Shown here piece after piece: positions 30,967-41,191 of a stretch of 64,000 nucleotides of DNA (position 1 is its first letter; every line of letters begins with the position of its first letter). Both the position numbers and the translations under genes were made by a program. Source of the stretch: Kalmanozyma brasiliensis GHG001. Its lineage: Eukaryota > Basidiomycota > Ustilaginomycetes > Ustilaginales. Under the pieces are notes generated by a model that saw only the letters and a list, made by a program, of their open reading frames with translations, was not told where the DNA came from and searched no databases. The stretch spans positions 868,001 to 932,000 of the forward strand of contig NW_015961959.1 in NCBI RefSeq assembly GCF_000497045.1, written 5' to 3'.

Positions 30967-31281
30967 CGTCGACGGAGGTGGCGAGGTAGATGAATGAAGT
31001 GGAGAGTCGCAGATGAAGTGGGCCCCGACCTTCCCCAAAAGTATGTCGCGTTCAAATCGGCTATCAACCCGGACAATTTATAGAGCCTTTCTTCTGGATC
31101 TCAGGGTCTTCAAGGCTATCCTTCTCACCCCTGCACACAACTTTGACACGCATGCTGTTGGGAGGAAAGAGGGTGACATTCGACTAACAAAGAACACTGT
31201 GCATAACGGAGGACAGGATGCGAGACCTTGCGTGTTTGCTTTTCAACGGGATCATGATGGGCGCTGCTGCGTGCAAGACGC

Positions 31282-31754
31282 TTAGTAGTTGCACTGGACG
31301 AAGTTGTTGCCCGAAGCGCCGGTGTGAGTGATCTGTAGTTGTCGCATCGCGGAAGAATCGTCGTTAGGTCAGCTTCAAGCTCGCGGCCGATACCCTCAGA
31401 GACAGTAATGATACCTACAGCGCCGCAGAAAGTGCCGTCGTTGCTGTCGTAGATGACGCGGTCAGCACCAGGCGAGCCGCCGGTGTAGCCCGAGCTCGAC
31501 GTCTTGAGCGGGTACTCCTTGTAAGGACCGTTGCAGTAGTCGGAGAAGTCGAAACCTTCGTAGTTGTTGTAGGTGTGCGGGTAGCCCGAGCTCGAGTACT
31601 GACCGCTCTTGGCGTTGTTGATGCCACGGTTGACCTGGGTGGCGCTGTAGTACTGACCACCGCAGTTGACGGCGACACCACCCTGACGGGGCTCGAGGGG
31701 CGCAGCGAAGGCAAGGGCGGGGACGAGAGCAAGGCAAGCAAGGGAGAACTTCAT
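31282..31754 (-). CDS. Secreted guanyl-preferring ribonuclease, T1/N1 family
   Basis: Two exons, 31754-31419 and 31332-31282, with an 86-nt intron (gtaggt...acag) encode 128 aa. A signal peptide covers residues 1-18, possibly followed by removal of a short pro-segment ending in EPRQ. The mature domain has all four catalytic residues of RNase T1: His in YPHTYNNYEGF, Glu in YKEYP, Arg in GADRVIY and His in ITHTGASGNNF. Cysteines near both ends fit the disulfides of the family. It cleaves RNA 3' of guanosine outside the cell. Smut fungi were the source of the classic U-type ribonucleases, and smut RNases of this family have been reported to kill bacterial competitors; whether this one does is inference. 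The last 16 residues would be missed by a single-exon reading. Confidence 0.92.
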
Positions 31755-33640
31755 CTTGATTTGGCAACGGGTAAGAGAAGGGAAGGGGTATTGGTTGGGG
31801 CTAGGAGAGCGGCAAGGTTTGGACTGTGGAGTGCAGGAGCTGTTGGATGATTCTTGTCGAAAGAGGGAGAGATGCTCTAGAGCTGGCTTGCTTATATGCT
31901 TTCTCTACCTCGCTGGAGGATCGCTACACCGGCCCTAATCGGTCTGGCTGTTCATGCTCATGCTACCATCCAGGCTTGTCCCTGCTTGAGCCGCAGAGAC
32001 CTGGACAAATCAGAACGTGTAGAGGCGCTATGCGACAGCAGAAGCTCATAGCCGTGCATAGTCCGCCTTCGATACTGCCGTCGTCACCCACAAGCAAGCA
32101 CAAACGGACATGTACCCTCATCTCCTGCTGGGTGGGTGGAGCGATCAAACAAAGAACCGGTTTCAGGGGTCATGAGGTAGCAGGGCATGAGCATGATACC
32201 AGAGGGGATTGTCGACAACAGAAGCGTGCCGCTGGTTCCATCCTCCCCCACTTTGCACTTCTTGGCGCCACCTCGGCTGCCAGAAGCGTTATCGCACGTT
32301 CGCCTCGCCTGCCGGGGATGCATCTTGCTTGCTTTGACGTCTCATTCCGATTCCCGCTTTGATTGCTTCTTTGCCGCAACGAGACCCCGCGAGCCGCCGC
32401 CGCCGCCGCAGATCAAGTTGCTACATGTCACCGCTGCTACACTTCCGTTCAAGTTTATGTTGTTGTCAGCGTCCGTTGGGAATCGTTCGAGGCCAAATGG
32501 AGGGTTCAACGGGGCTCACCACCGGGTGGCACGTTCTGATCGTTCTCAGGGTCCTGAGCTGCTTTTGTCGCTAAGCGAGCCAGCAAGGGTGTCGCTGGAA
32601 ACTCGGACTGGCGCTAAAGGTAAAATCTTCCAGTTCCGCTCTGCTTAGCCGACGGTATGGCGGCGGACCATGGCATTCTTCGCGGAGATGGCCGACCAAT
32701 CAGGAAGCTGCGTTGAAATGCCGTTCGATTGTGATTGTCTGACGGCACGTTGAAGCTTCGATGGAAGCGAGTTGCTCGCGCTTAAGGTTGAAGCAGGGGC
32801 GGTACTTGATCCACCATTCAAAGCGAGAACGGCTTGACGACTTCCGAGTAGCCGAGGTGCACTAGCGTCTTTACGAGAAGCGGCCCTGCTGGCTCCGCAT
32901 AAACGGGTGCAATCGAAGGGCTCTTTCATGCGCCCACGATGAGAAGAAGTGCCCCGAGCGAGAAGCTCCTCATCGGCGTGGATAACGCGGGCGTGTCTGC
33001 CAATCCTCCTCGTGGTTCGAGGTCGCCAACGTGCAAGCAACTCGAAGGAGGCTGACAGGCGCATAGCATACCGAATCCTGATCTGCTTGTGACACGGGGC
33101 AGCGGCTGCCACACCGCCAGCTTCAAGCTCAGACCTCGGCGTCGTCCGAGTACGAACTTCTCGGGTCGGTGTTGCACCCCACGTTCCAGGACGTGTCGCA
33201 TCCTCAAGCAGCGGATCATCACCCTATGGAACGTCTCACCCCCTTGAGAGCTGCGACGGGCCAATCACTTTCGGGTCGGGGGTAAGCAGACGTTGTAGTG
33301 CAGGCACGCACGTTGAGCAAAGTAGACATGAGGGAGTCTTGACGAGGACTCGTCGAGTCCAAAATGTGAAGCTGTTAAGACGTACATGAAAAAAGTCTTT
33401 GTTGTTACGTCCTCACCTGCACCAATCTAAGAAAAAGTAACCCAGCCGCCACGTCAGATCGGCAATGAAGCTGAGCCCTTTGAGTGGCGATCTTCGATCG
33501 AGCTTCGAGAAGAGCTCAGCTCGAACCTGGGTAGAGTGGCTCGAGCTTCTTCTTCCAACGACCGGCGCCACCGCTTTGCCTCCTGCTCACCACCAACGTC
33601 AGTGTGCTCCTCCTTCACCGAGACACACATCTCCCCAAAA
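31755..33640. other. Divergent intergenic region, ribonuclease / PDI
   Basis: About 1.9 kb between divergent genes. Apart from the TATA-type element at 31891-31902 and a (GCC)n run at 32394-32411, nothing is recognised. Open frames at 32.2-32.65 kb lack family likeness. Confidence 0.45.
31891..31902 (-). promoter_or_regulatory. Extended TATA box AAAGCATATAAG of the ribonuclease gene
   Basis: Read on the minus strand, the 12-mer lies about 137 nt before the ATG at 31754 and is identical to the elements at 18509-18520 and 38503-38514. Core-promoter role inferred from position. Confidence 0.5.
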
Positions 33641-34837
33641 ATGAGGTTCCTTTCTCTCACAGTCGCCTTGCTGGTCCTGGTGGCCACAGCACTCGCCGGC
33701 AATGTGCTCGACCTCACAGCTAGCAAGGACTTCGAAAAGCACATCGGCAAGTCGCAGGGCGTTCTTGTCAAATACTACGCGCCATGGTGCGGACACTGCA
33801 AGAACCTCGCGCCCATCTACGAAAAGGTTGCCGACGCCTTTGCTCAGCAGAAGGACACCGTTTTGATCGCCAAGGTCGATGCCGACAAGAACAAGCAGCT
33901 CGGTCAGAAGGCCGACATCAAGGGTTTCCCCACGCTCAAGTGGTACCCTGCTGGATCGACTGTACCCGAAGAGTTCAACTCGGGACGTGATCTCGAGAGC
34001 ATCGCCAAGCTCGTCACCGAGAAGAGCGGCAAGAAGAGCACCATCAAACCTCCTCCCCCTCCCGCAGCTACGCAGCTCACCAGCCGCAACTTTGACGACA
34101 TCGTCTTGAAGGAGGGCAAGGATGTCCTTGTCGAGTTCTACGCCCCCTGGTGCGGTCACTGCAAGAACCTCAATCCGATCTACCAGCAGGTCGCCCAGGA
34201 CTTCTCTGGCGATGACGACTGCGTTGTGGCTCAGATGGACGCCGATCAAGAGTCGAACAAGGCCATTGCCCAGCGCTACGGCGTCTCGTCCTACCCCACG
34301 CTCGTGTTCTTCCCCAAGGGCGACAAGTCCAATCCCCAGCCCTACAACGGCGGTCGAGGCGAGGAGGACTTCATCAAGTTCCTCAACGACAAGTGCCAGA
34401 CGTGGCGCACCAAGGGCGGTCTCCTCTCTGACCTCGCCGGTCGCATGCCCGCCCTCGATGGTTTTGCTGCTCGATGGTATACTTCGCCCGCAGACCAGCG
34501 TAGCACCATCTACAGCGACTTCATCGACTATGTCAACACCATGCGGGCCAGCCCCAAGAGCGATCAGAAGAAGAACGAGGTGGCTGACTACTATTTGCGC
34601 GTGCTGGACAAGGCCAACCAGAGCGCTGGCTACATTGAGAAGGAGACCAAGCGCCTCACCAGCATTCTCAAGAAGCATGCCGAGGGCACCAGCCAGCTCG
34701 CGGCCAAGAAGGTGGACGAGCTCACCAAGAAGAAGAATGTGCTGTTGGCCTTTGTCAACGAGCGCATCGCCGCTCAGGCCGAGAAGCAAAAGGCGGACGC
34801 TGAGAAGCGTGCTGCCGAGCAGAAGGATGAGCTCTGA
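33641..34837 (+). CDS. ER protein disulfide isomerase with ERp29-like C-terminus
   Basis: 398-aa single-exon ER folding enzyme. Signal peptide at residues 1-19. The first thioredoxin domain has active site WCGHC (Cys 50 and 53), the second an identical one (Cys 171 and 174), each with the conserved cis-Pro (GFPT, SYPT) and joined by a Pro-rich linker (137-141). Residues ~280-380 are helical and Lys/Ala-rich, resembling the ERp29/PDI-D C-terminal domain. The protein ends in the retention signal KDEL. Layout matches fungal Erp38/Tigo-type PDIs and plant PDI-D rather than the a-b-b'-a' Pdi1. It catalyses disulfide formation and shuffling in secretory proteins. The ERV2-type oxidase at 47.4 kb is a plausible electron acceptor in the same compartment, not a linked gene. 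Confidence 0.94.
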   Translation: MRFLSLTVALLVLVATALAGNVLDLTASKDFEKHIGKSQGVLVKYYAPWCGHCKNLAPIYEKVADAFAQQKDTVLIAKVDADKNKQLGQKADIKGFPTLKWYPAGSTVPEEFNSGRDLESIAKLVTEKSGKKSTIKPPPPPAATQLTSRNFDDIVLKEGKDVLVEFYAPWCGHCKNLNPIYQQVAQDFSGDDDCVVAQMDADQESNKAIAQRYGVSSYPTLVFFPKGDKSNPQPYNGGRGEEDFIKFLNDKCQTWRTKGGLLSDLAGRMPALDGFAARWYTSPADQRSTIYSDFIDYVNTMRASPKSDQKKNEVADYYLRVLDKANQSAGYIEKETKRLTSILKKHAEGTSQLAAKKVDELTKKKNVLLAFVNERIAAQAEKQKADAEKRAAEQKDEL

Positions 34838-35250
34838 TCCGTCCACTTGTGGAATAGCAGCCTCTGTTCACATCAAAATGCCTCTCTGAACGGGAAGCTT
34901 CGCACGGAAACCACATCGTTTCTGTATCCTCATGCAAGCAATGTCAATCACAGTCAATCGTGTACGTAGCGTGTTTCATCCGCAACAGTCGAATTGCCAT
35001 GCACTTGAATCGTTGAGGGAGTGTGTCAGGTTCGAGGTAGAGAGTTCCAACGGAGGACAACCTGAGAAGGCGGTCAGCTCCGACGTTCGATGCTCGCGCG
35101 ATTTGTGTGCATTTCGACGTGGCCCGTCCGCTGCATGTTGGTTTTAGTCTGCAGATGGACCCTTTCCGACCTTTCTTCCTTTCTTCCTCTCCAGGTGCAG
35201 CCGTCTTCACCGCCGTCCTCTATCGACATCCAACCAGAGCACAGATCGCC
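34838..35250. other. Intergenic region before NCA2
   Basis: About 410 bp. The frame of NCA2 is open from 35107, with an alternative ATG at 35155; the stretch 35158-35195 is pyrimidine-rich and ends in ccag, so a leader intron is possible. Confidence 0.4.
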
Positions 35251-37473
35251 ATGTCGTACGCATCTGACGTCTACGCCGTTCTCGCTTCGGAGCTCGAGCT
35301 GTACGACTCGGTTCTGTCGACCGTCAGCACACCTGTCGAGAAAACGCCGGGTCTCAAGAGCGAATCCGTCTCGCAGCAAGACAGCGAAGCACACGATGAG
35401 GCCATTCAAGACCAGAGGAAGCCCATTCAGGACATCATCGCAACAATCCGACCTGCGGACGGATCCCACACTTTGCCGTCTCGGAAAACGTTGCTGAGCC
35501 TGCTGGATCGATTGGATAGCACGGCCCAGCAGCAAGATGGCAACGTCGTGCCTCACTTTGAGGAGCTCCAGATTGTCGCCCTGTCTCGACTGGTGGTAGC
35601 AACCTACGCTGTCGCACTCGACACGCTACTTCAAGATGCGGGAAAGCTGGAGGATGAAACGTGGTACTGGACGGACATCGAAGAATCGACACGGAAGACG
35701 CTCTCGTTTCTCGTCCAGACGCTGCCTGTGCGCTTGTATCATGTCAGCGTGCAGGTTTTGGAGCTCGCAGCGGGCACAGCGACCAGCACGCTCAAGAGCA
35801 CGCTTGCGGACAAGGAGGAGAGCAAATCCTCGCAGGTAAAGCGCGTCGACAAGAACACGGTCCGAGCGGCTTTGCGCAGCATCCTCGATACGCCCAACCT
35901 GATCACGTCGATGCTGTTCCCGTACGCATTCCGCCCAGAAAGGGGCATTGACCTCGACACTATCTTGGCAGAGCGCAACTCACAGCGAGAGAAGGTGGCG
36001 ACACTGCGGACACAGCTCGACGCCAATAGCGAGGCAGGTGATCAGCTGTCGGTCAGCTCCAAGAAGACCAAGAAGCAGCGCGCTAAAGACTTGCGTTCGA
36101 CCATGTTGACCCTCACTCCGACCTATCTTGCAAGACACGAAGCGAGGTGCAAGCGCCGTGGACTCGTCAATGAGCGCAATCGCTTGGCAGAGAAGCTGGG
36201 CCGGCTGGCTCTCCAGCACGAAGCGCTGTCCGACAAGGCCCAAGAGCTCACCTCGTCAACCACTTCGGACTCCCCCAGCACAGCCGTGCTTGGTCATCTG
36301 AACGCCAAGCTCAAGGTCCTAGTCGAGAGCTTCGCCGTGCCAAGCGACTCTGACGCTCAGCCGGCGTCTACAGACGTCAAGATCGACATGGACGCGAGTC
36401 TGACCCCCGAGAGCACCCTCAGCACACTCCGGCTCTTGTTGAAGGAAGGCTTTGAGAAACACCAAGATCGAACGCGCCAAGTGCTCTCTCCCGACGTCTT
36501 TGGTCAGCCATCCGCCTTCGTTCAGCGCTGGCCCAAGCTCGTCTTCTACCCTATCAGCCTGCTTCTCTTGGGACGCTACCTCTCCAAGAACTGGAACGGC
36601 ATCGAAGCCAAGCTGAAAGAAGCGCAGGAGACGATGCGAAGCTTCCTGATCGAATGGGTGTGGAAGCCGTGCGTCGAGCTGCTTGACACGGTTCGTCACG
36701 GCAACGAAGGGAGCGTCATCATGTCGCGCGAATCGCTCGCCTCGGACCTGCAGTCGCTCGAGAGGATGGTGATCGATTTCACCGCCGACAAGTACGGCAC
36801 GTCGGGCGCGGAGCTGGACGCTCTCGCAGCCAAGGTGAGGGAAGGCGATCTGACGCCTGTACTCAAAGTGTACGAAGCCGAGCTCAAGAGCCCGGTCAAG
36901 TCGATGGTCAGCGGTTCGCTCATCCGCTCGCTGCTGATCCAGATCCAGAAAGCCAAGGTGGACCTGGAAGTGGCCATGTCAGGGATCGACAAGATGCTCA
37001 AGAGCCAGCAGCTTCTGTTTGGCGCAGTGGGCATTGCGCCTGCGCTGGGCATTCTCTACGTCTCACAAAACTACGTGCGCACCAAGCTGTTCAATCTGAC
37101 TACAAGCAGGTCCGAGTCGTCCGGGCGCGGATATCAGATGCGGGCGTGGGAAGCTATGCGTCGCGTTGACCGCCTTCTGTCGTCCCCACCCACCGTCGCT
37201 GATAGGCACAACAGCCGATCCCGAGAGGCAGACAAGCAAGGACGCAGCAGAGACGATCTGACGCAAGGCTTGTTGCTGCTCGATCTGTCAACGCTGCGCT
37301 CGGCATCGGGGCCGTTGCTCATGACGCTGTCCAAGGGCAAGAAGGCGGCGGCGAGACGGTTGCAGCGCCAGTTCCTGCAGGACATTCGTGACCTCGAGTC
37401 GGGCGAGCACAGCGCCGTGGAGAGGATGTGGAGGAGTTGGGGCACTTCGGTGCTGCGCTTGCCCTCGTCGTAA
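35251..37473 (+). CDS. NCA2: Mitochondrial NCA2-family protein
   Basis: 740 aa from ATG 35251 (772 aa if the in-frame ATG at 35155 is used; I prefer the later one because the extra part looks like a pyrimidine-rich leader). The C-terminal half carries the NCA2 domain: KLVFYPISLLLLGRYLSKNW, FLIEWVWKPCVELLDTVRH, SLASDLQSLERMVIDF and the signature SLIRSLLIQIQKAKVDLEVA, followed by a hydrophobic segment LFGAVGIAPALGILYVS and an NYVR motif. In yeast, NCA2 with NCA3 controls expression of the mitochondrial ATP6/ATP8 subunits and sits in the outer mitochondrial membrane. The N-terminal half is helical with a basic KKTKKQR patch and no clear presequence. Confidence 0.88.
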   Translation: MSYASDVYAVLASELELYDSVLSTVSTPVEKTPGLKSESVSQQDSEAHDEAIQDQRKPIQDIIATIRPADGSHTLPSRKTLLSLLDRLDSTAQQQDGNVVPHFEELQIVALSRLVVATYAVALDTLLQDAGKLEDETWYWTDIEESTRKTLSFLVQTLPVRLYHVSVQVLELAAGTATSTLKSTLADKEESKSSQVKRVDKNTVRAALRSILDTPNLITSMLFPYAFRPERGIDLDTILAERNSQREKVATLRTQLDANSEAGDQLSVSSKKTKKQRAKDLRSTMLTLTPTYLARHEARCKRRGLVNERNRLAEKLGRLALQHEALSDKAQELTSSTTSDSPSTAVLGHLNAKLKVLVESFAVPSDSDAQPASTDVKIDMDASLTPESTLSTLRLLLKEGFEKHQDRTRQVLSPDVFGQPSAFVQRWPKLVFYPISLLLLGRYLSKNWNGIEAKLKEAQETMRSFLIEWVWKPCVELLDTVRHGNEGSVIMSRESLASDLQSLERMVIDFTADKYGTSGAELDALAAKVREGDLTPVLKVYEAELKSPVKSMVSGSLIRSLLIQIQKAKVDLEVAMSGIDKMLKSQQLLFGAVGIAPALGILYVSQNYVRTKLFNLTTSRSESSGRGYQMRAWEAMRRVDRLLSSPPTVADRHNSRSREADKQGRSRDDLTQGLLLLDLSTLRSASGPLLMTLSKGKKAAARRLQRQFLQDIRDLESGEHSAVERMWRSWGTSVLRLPSS

Positions 37474-38624
37474 ATGAGAAGCGGCAGTCGGCATGGCAAC
37501 TATCTTGCGCAGACCACATCTACAATGGTGTACACGCAACGAATACAGTCGATAGCAACAGAAACGCAGCGTGCCTTACGTGCCGACGGAGTGGGTCCTG
37601 ATTTCGAGCAATGAACGAGCAGGCGTGGGGACAGCGCAAACTCCGACGACCGATAAGCGCGAATAGCCGGTGATGCGCAACATTGCTTCATCTCAACTCT
37701 GAAATGAGCTCAACGCACACGACTGTCGTCTCCAGTCCGCTCGTGGGGGTGACATCAGTGCCGACACAATGAAGTAGGCTCTTGGCAGTCCCCACCGAGA
37801 TGTGCCTAAGTGATTGTCTGACTCGACCTTACACTTGAAGCGCAGGGTCGTCGGGAAATTTCGCGGAGGATTAGTGGCACAGAAGAGCAGCGGCGAAAGA
37901 GGCGAGCAAATTCGGCTCTGCTCAGGGCTAATCTCGGTAGGGTGGTGCAGAGGCAAAAAATTGTGCTCAGCTGCCTGCTTTATCGGCTCGTTTCGCGGGG
38001 GATTCTTTTTGGGTCGGGCAGACCGTCAAAACTTCGCTATCTCTTCTCAGCCAGTCAGAGTCATATTCGCTTGTAACGGGCCTTGTTGGACAGCACTCGG
38101 CCCGGTTGTGTCTCGTCAAGTTCTTCTTCTTATGAAGTACGGCTTCCTTCATCACCGACTTGATCCTCCCACCCAACCAGCTCTCCCTCATATAGATCCC
38201 CCACTCAAGATCACTGCCATCCATAATTCAATCCCTTTGCTGCTCGCCATTGCATTCCTTCTCAACAGCGCTTCCGCCACTTTCACAGCAACAACCAGAG
38301 GCTGTCGTGTACTCGCTGCTTATCCTCTGCAACCATCTTGTCTCAACACAGACAATCACGCCATACAATAGACAGTCCCACCCGGCATACCTTATTGCTT
38401 TGGTCGAATAGATACGTCCCCGCCTAATCTAATCATTACGTGCTCAACCTCAACCTCAGCGGCCTATCTCCTATCCGTTTCAGCATCTCCGCTGGCATTC
38501 CAAAAGCATATAAGGGCCAGACCGACGCAGACGAACGAGACAGCACCCAGGCCATCCCATCACAACATCGCTCTCCGCGCTCATCACCACCTTCCTCACT
38601 CTGCCTCAACTGATCATCGCCAAC
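37474..38624. other. Intergenic region before the ARO8-type gene
   Basis: About 1.15 kb between co-directional genes. Contains a TATA-type element at 38503-38514. No gene-like frame with family likeness. Confidence 0.45.
38503..38514 (+). promoter_or_regulatory. Extended TATA box AAAGCATATAAG of the ARO8-type gene
   Basis: The same 12-mer as at 18509-18520 and 31891-31902, ending 110 nt before the ATG at 38625. Confidence 0.55.
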
Positions 38625-40133
38625 ATGTCGCCCTCTGCCCAAGTCGTCAACGCCAACCCCAGTCCCTATCTTGGGGATAAGGTGGGCGACCTCGCCAACA
38701 CCCCCGGAACGGTTCCTAAGGCGAGCCGTGTCGATCCGGCTCGTTTCCTCAGTCAGAGCTCGCACGATCGTCCTGCTTCTGCGATCCGATCCCTTTTCCC
38801 TGCCGAGCTGATCCCCGGCATGCTCTCGCTCCTCGCTGGCAAGCCCAACCCGGACACCTTCCCCTTCGACAGCATCACCCTCAACGTCAAGGCCGACGCC
38901 GAGGCTGGACCCACGCAGCTCAACATTACGGGCGACGACCTGTCCACTGCGCTCCAGTACGGTTCCACTTCGGGGATCCCCAAGCTCGTCCAGTGGATCA
39001 CCGAGCTGCAGATTCACATGCACAAGCGCGAGGCCGTGACGGCCACGTCCAAGCTCAACGGCGTCGCTGGTCGAACGCCTTGGCGCGTCACCACGGGCAA
39101 CGGATCGCAGGATCTGCTCAACAAGACGTTCGACGCGCTGCTCAACCCTGGCGATGTCATCTTGGTCGAGTCGCCCGTCTACACCGGTATCTTGCCTTCG
39201 CTGGTCATGCTTAAGGCGCGCATCATCCCCGTCGCCAGCGACGAGCAGGGCATGATGGCCACCCGACTCGCCGAGATTCTGCAAAAGTGGGACACTGATC
39301 CGCAGACCTCCTCGCTGCCCCGTCCCAAGTGTCTCTACACCACGCCTACGGGAGCCAACCCGGCGGGCACCACTGCTTCCGACGACCGCAAGCGTCAAAT
39401 CCTCTCGCTCGCGAGAGAGTACGACTTCCTCGTGCTCGAAGACGACCCGTACTACTACCTCCACTTTGAGGGGCTCGACCAGGACGCTGTGACGCGTCCA
39501 CGATGCCGCAGCTACTGGTCGCTCGAGGAGGAGCACCGCGAACGATGGGGAACCGGCCGCGTGATTCGCTTCGAGAGCTTCTCCAAGATCCTCGCTGCCG
39601 GCTTGCGACTCGGGTTCGCTACGGGTCCGAACGAGATTCTCGACGCGGTGGATGCCAACACGGCCATGTCGAACCTGCAGCCCTCGGGTGTCGCCGGCGC
39701 GGTGGCATATACGCTGCTCCACCACTGGGGCATCCCGGGTTTCCTCCGTCACGTCGATAATGTTGCGCGCTACTACGCTAAGCGTCGGGACAACTTTGAG
39801 GCCAAAGCACAGAAGGTGCTGGCCCAGGCGGGTGTTGCGCAGTGGGTGACACCGGTAGCAGGCATGTTCTTGTGGCTCAAGCTCAACCTTCCTGCCAACG
39901 AGGGCGAGTCGGAGGGAGACAGCTTCGCGTTGATCTCCGAAAAGGCCAAGGCCAAGGGCGTGCTCGCCGTGCCCGGTGTCGCCTTCATCCCCGATGGCAG
40001 CAAGACGTGCTACGTCCGCACCAGCTTCAGTATTATTCAGGAGGAGGATGTCGAGGAGGCATTCAACAGGTTGAGGGATACCGTGCTTGAGGCGTGGAGC
40101 GAGGCCGACAAGGTCATGCCCAAGGCGGCCTAG
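38625..40133 (+). CDS. ARO8: Aromatic / 2-aminoadipate aminotransferase (Aro8-type)
   Basis: 502-aa single-exon fold-type I PLP enzyme. Seen: MLSLLAGKPNPDTFPF at the N-terminus (substrate loop), LQYGSTSGIPKL, ITTGN-like VTTGNGSQDLL, the Asn and Pro of PTGANPAGTT, LEDDPYYYLHF, and the PLP Lys K321 in SFSKILAAGLRLGF, with the phosphate-binding Arg shortly after. Aro8-type enzymes transaminate Phe, Tyr, Trp, kynurenine and 2-aminoadipate with 2-oxoglutarate. In smuts a tryptophan aminotransferase of this class feeds indole pigments; whether this gene has that role is inference. The strong TATA box suggests inducible expression. Cytosolic, no presequence. Confidence 0.9.
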   Translation: MSPSAQVVNANPSPYLGDKVGDLANTPGTVPKASRVDPARFLSQSSHDRPASAIRSLFPAELIPGMLSLLAGKPNPDTFPFDSITLNVKADAEAGPTQLNITGDDLSTALQYGSTSGIPKLVQWITELQIHMHKREAVTATSKLNGVAGRTPWRVTTGNGSQDLLNKTFDALLNPGDVILVESPVYTGILPSLVMLKARIIPVASDEQGMMATRLAEILQKWDTDPQTSSLPRPKCLYTTPTGANPAGTTASDDRKRQILSLAREYDFLVLEDDPYYYLHFEGLDQDAVTRPRCRSYWSLEEEHRERWGTGRVIRFESFSKILAAGLRLGFATGPNEILDAVDANTAMSNLQPSGVAGAVAYTLLHHWGIPGFLRHVDNVARYYAKRRDNFEAKAQKVLAQAGVAQWVTPVAGMFLWLKLNLPANEGESEGDSFALISEKAKAKGVLAVPGVAFIPDGSKTCYVRTSFSIIQEEDVEEAFNRLRDTVLEAWSEADKVMPKAA

Positions 40134-41191
40134 AGCAGGCCTTGCAATTGTGCTCTTTCTCATAGTGTATCATCGTAACCGTCCGTCCTTGTCGCATAGC
40201 ATACTCTACCCCTGACAAGCTTCATCATCAATCGATTCTGTGTCACTCAAAGTAGTTTAGAATGCCCTTCAGAAAGACTCGGTAGCATTCGACTGCGGAG
40301 AAGATCTTTCGAGACCGAGACGTTGACAGCCGACCCCGTCAAATCTACAGGATGCAGGGTCTCCACACGGGTTTAGGTCAAACCCTATCCTCAGTCCGAC
40401 GCGGCAGTCAGGCCTGAGGCAGAAAATGAAACGTTGCGGACGACAGAGCTGGAACTGCAAGATGGGCCAGGCCAACCAACATCATCCAGAGAGAGCGAGA
40501 TTCGCAGGAAGTCGGGTTCCTCGACGGCGTCATGCGCGATGCGGTCTGTTGACGATCGGAGATCGAAGACGGGATGTGGAATTTCAGTTTTCCAAGGGGA
40601 TTTTCCTGTTCTCCTCGTGCATCGTTTTGACGGCTTTTGACGTCACCGCCGTGTTTTGGACTGCAACGCTGCACGTCACTGCCCAGCCGCGTGCTTCCGC
40701 CTGCACGAAACAAGCCTTCTTGGCGGAGAATTTCATGATCCAAATTTGGCATTCATCCTCACCGACGTTGTGCTGTGCAACCGGCTCCATCTCGCTTGGC
40801 CAGCTTTCAGGGACCTCACTCTCGCGCCGACCCTAGGGAAGGATGTCTCTCGATGGTGTTGGACCCGCTCGCGATGCGCGTGGTTGACGCTCGTCATTGA
40901 GCAGCGTGGTTGTGAGCCTGCGGTTCTCGGTCAACCAGAACTACTGCTTACCCCCTGCCTTCTGCGAAGCTGTCATTCGACTTCTCTTATAACACCTTTT
41001 CGTAAGACTCAAGACAATTCTTCCTTCCCTCCCACCTATTGTCAACCCCATCACCTCATCCCTACCGCCCTCGTCTCGAGCCAGGCCCCATTGCGCCCCC
41101 TCATCCTCGTTGGCGCTACCCAGCCGGACTCGCTCGTCAGCGCACCCCACCGTAACCGCACCCTTACCTCCACCACGGCCCTCACGTCAAA
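40134..41191. other. Intergenic region before the SFK1-like gene
   Basis: About 1.06 kb. TATAA at 40988-40992 lies ~200 nt before the next ATG and the following leader is C-rich. No gene recognised. Confidence 0.45.

Noticed and set aside
31333..31418. Read-through of the ribonuclease intron giving a different C-terminus
   Set aside because: The read-through lacks the ITHTG catalytic His and conserved terminal Cys; splicing restores both exactly. The nearby donor gtatca at 31414 was rejected because it shifts the frame.
32187..32648. 153-codon plus-strand frame upstream of PDI
   Set aside because: No motif or credible signal peptide; includes a (GCC)n tract.
33599..34846. 415-codon frame antisense to PDI
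   Set aside because: Leu/Val-rich shadow of a codon-biased gene with clear motifs on the plus strand.
38436..40163. Long open frame (575 codons) antisense to the ARO8-type gene
   Set aside because: It mirrors a strongly codon-biased real gene; high G/C at third positions removes stops on the other strand. No family likeness.
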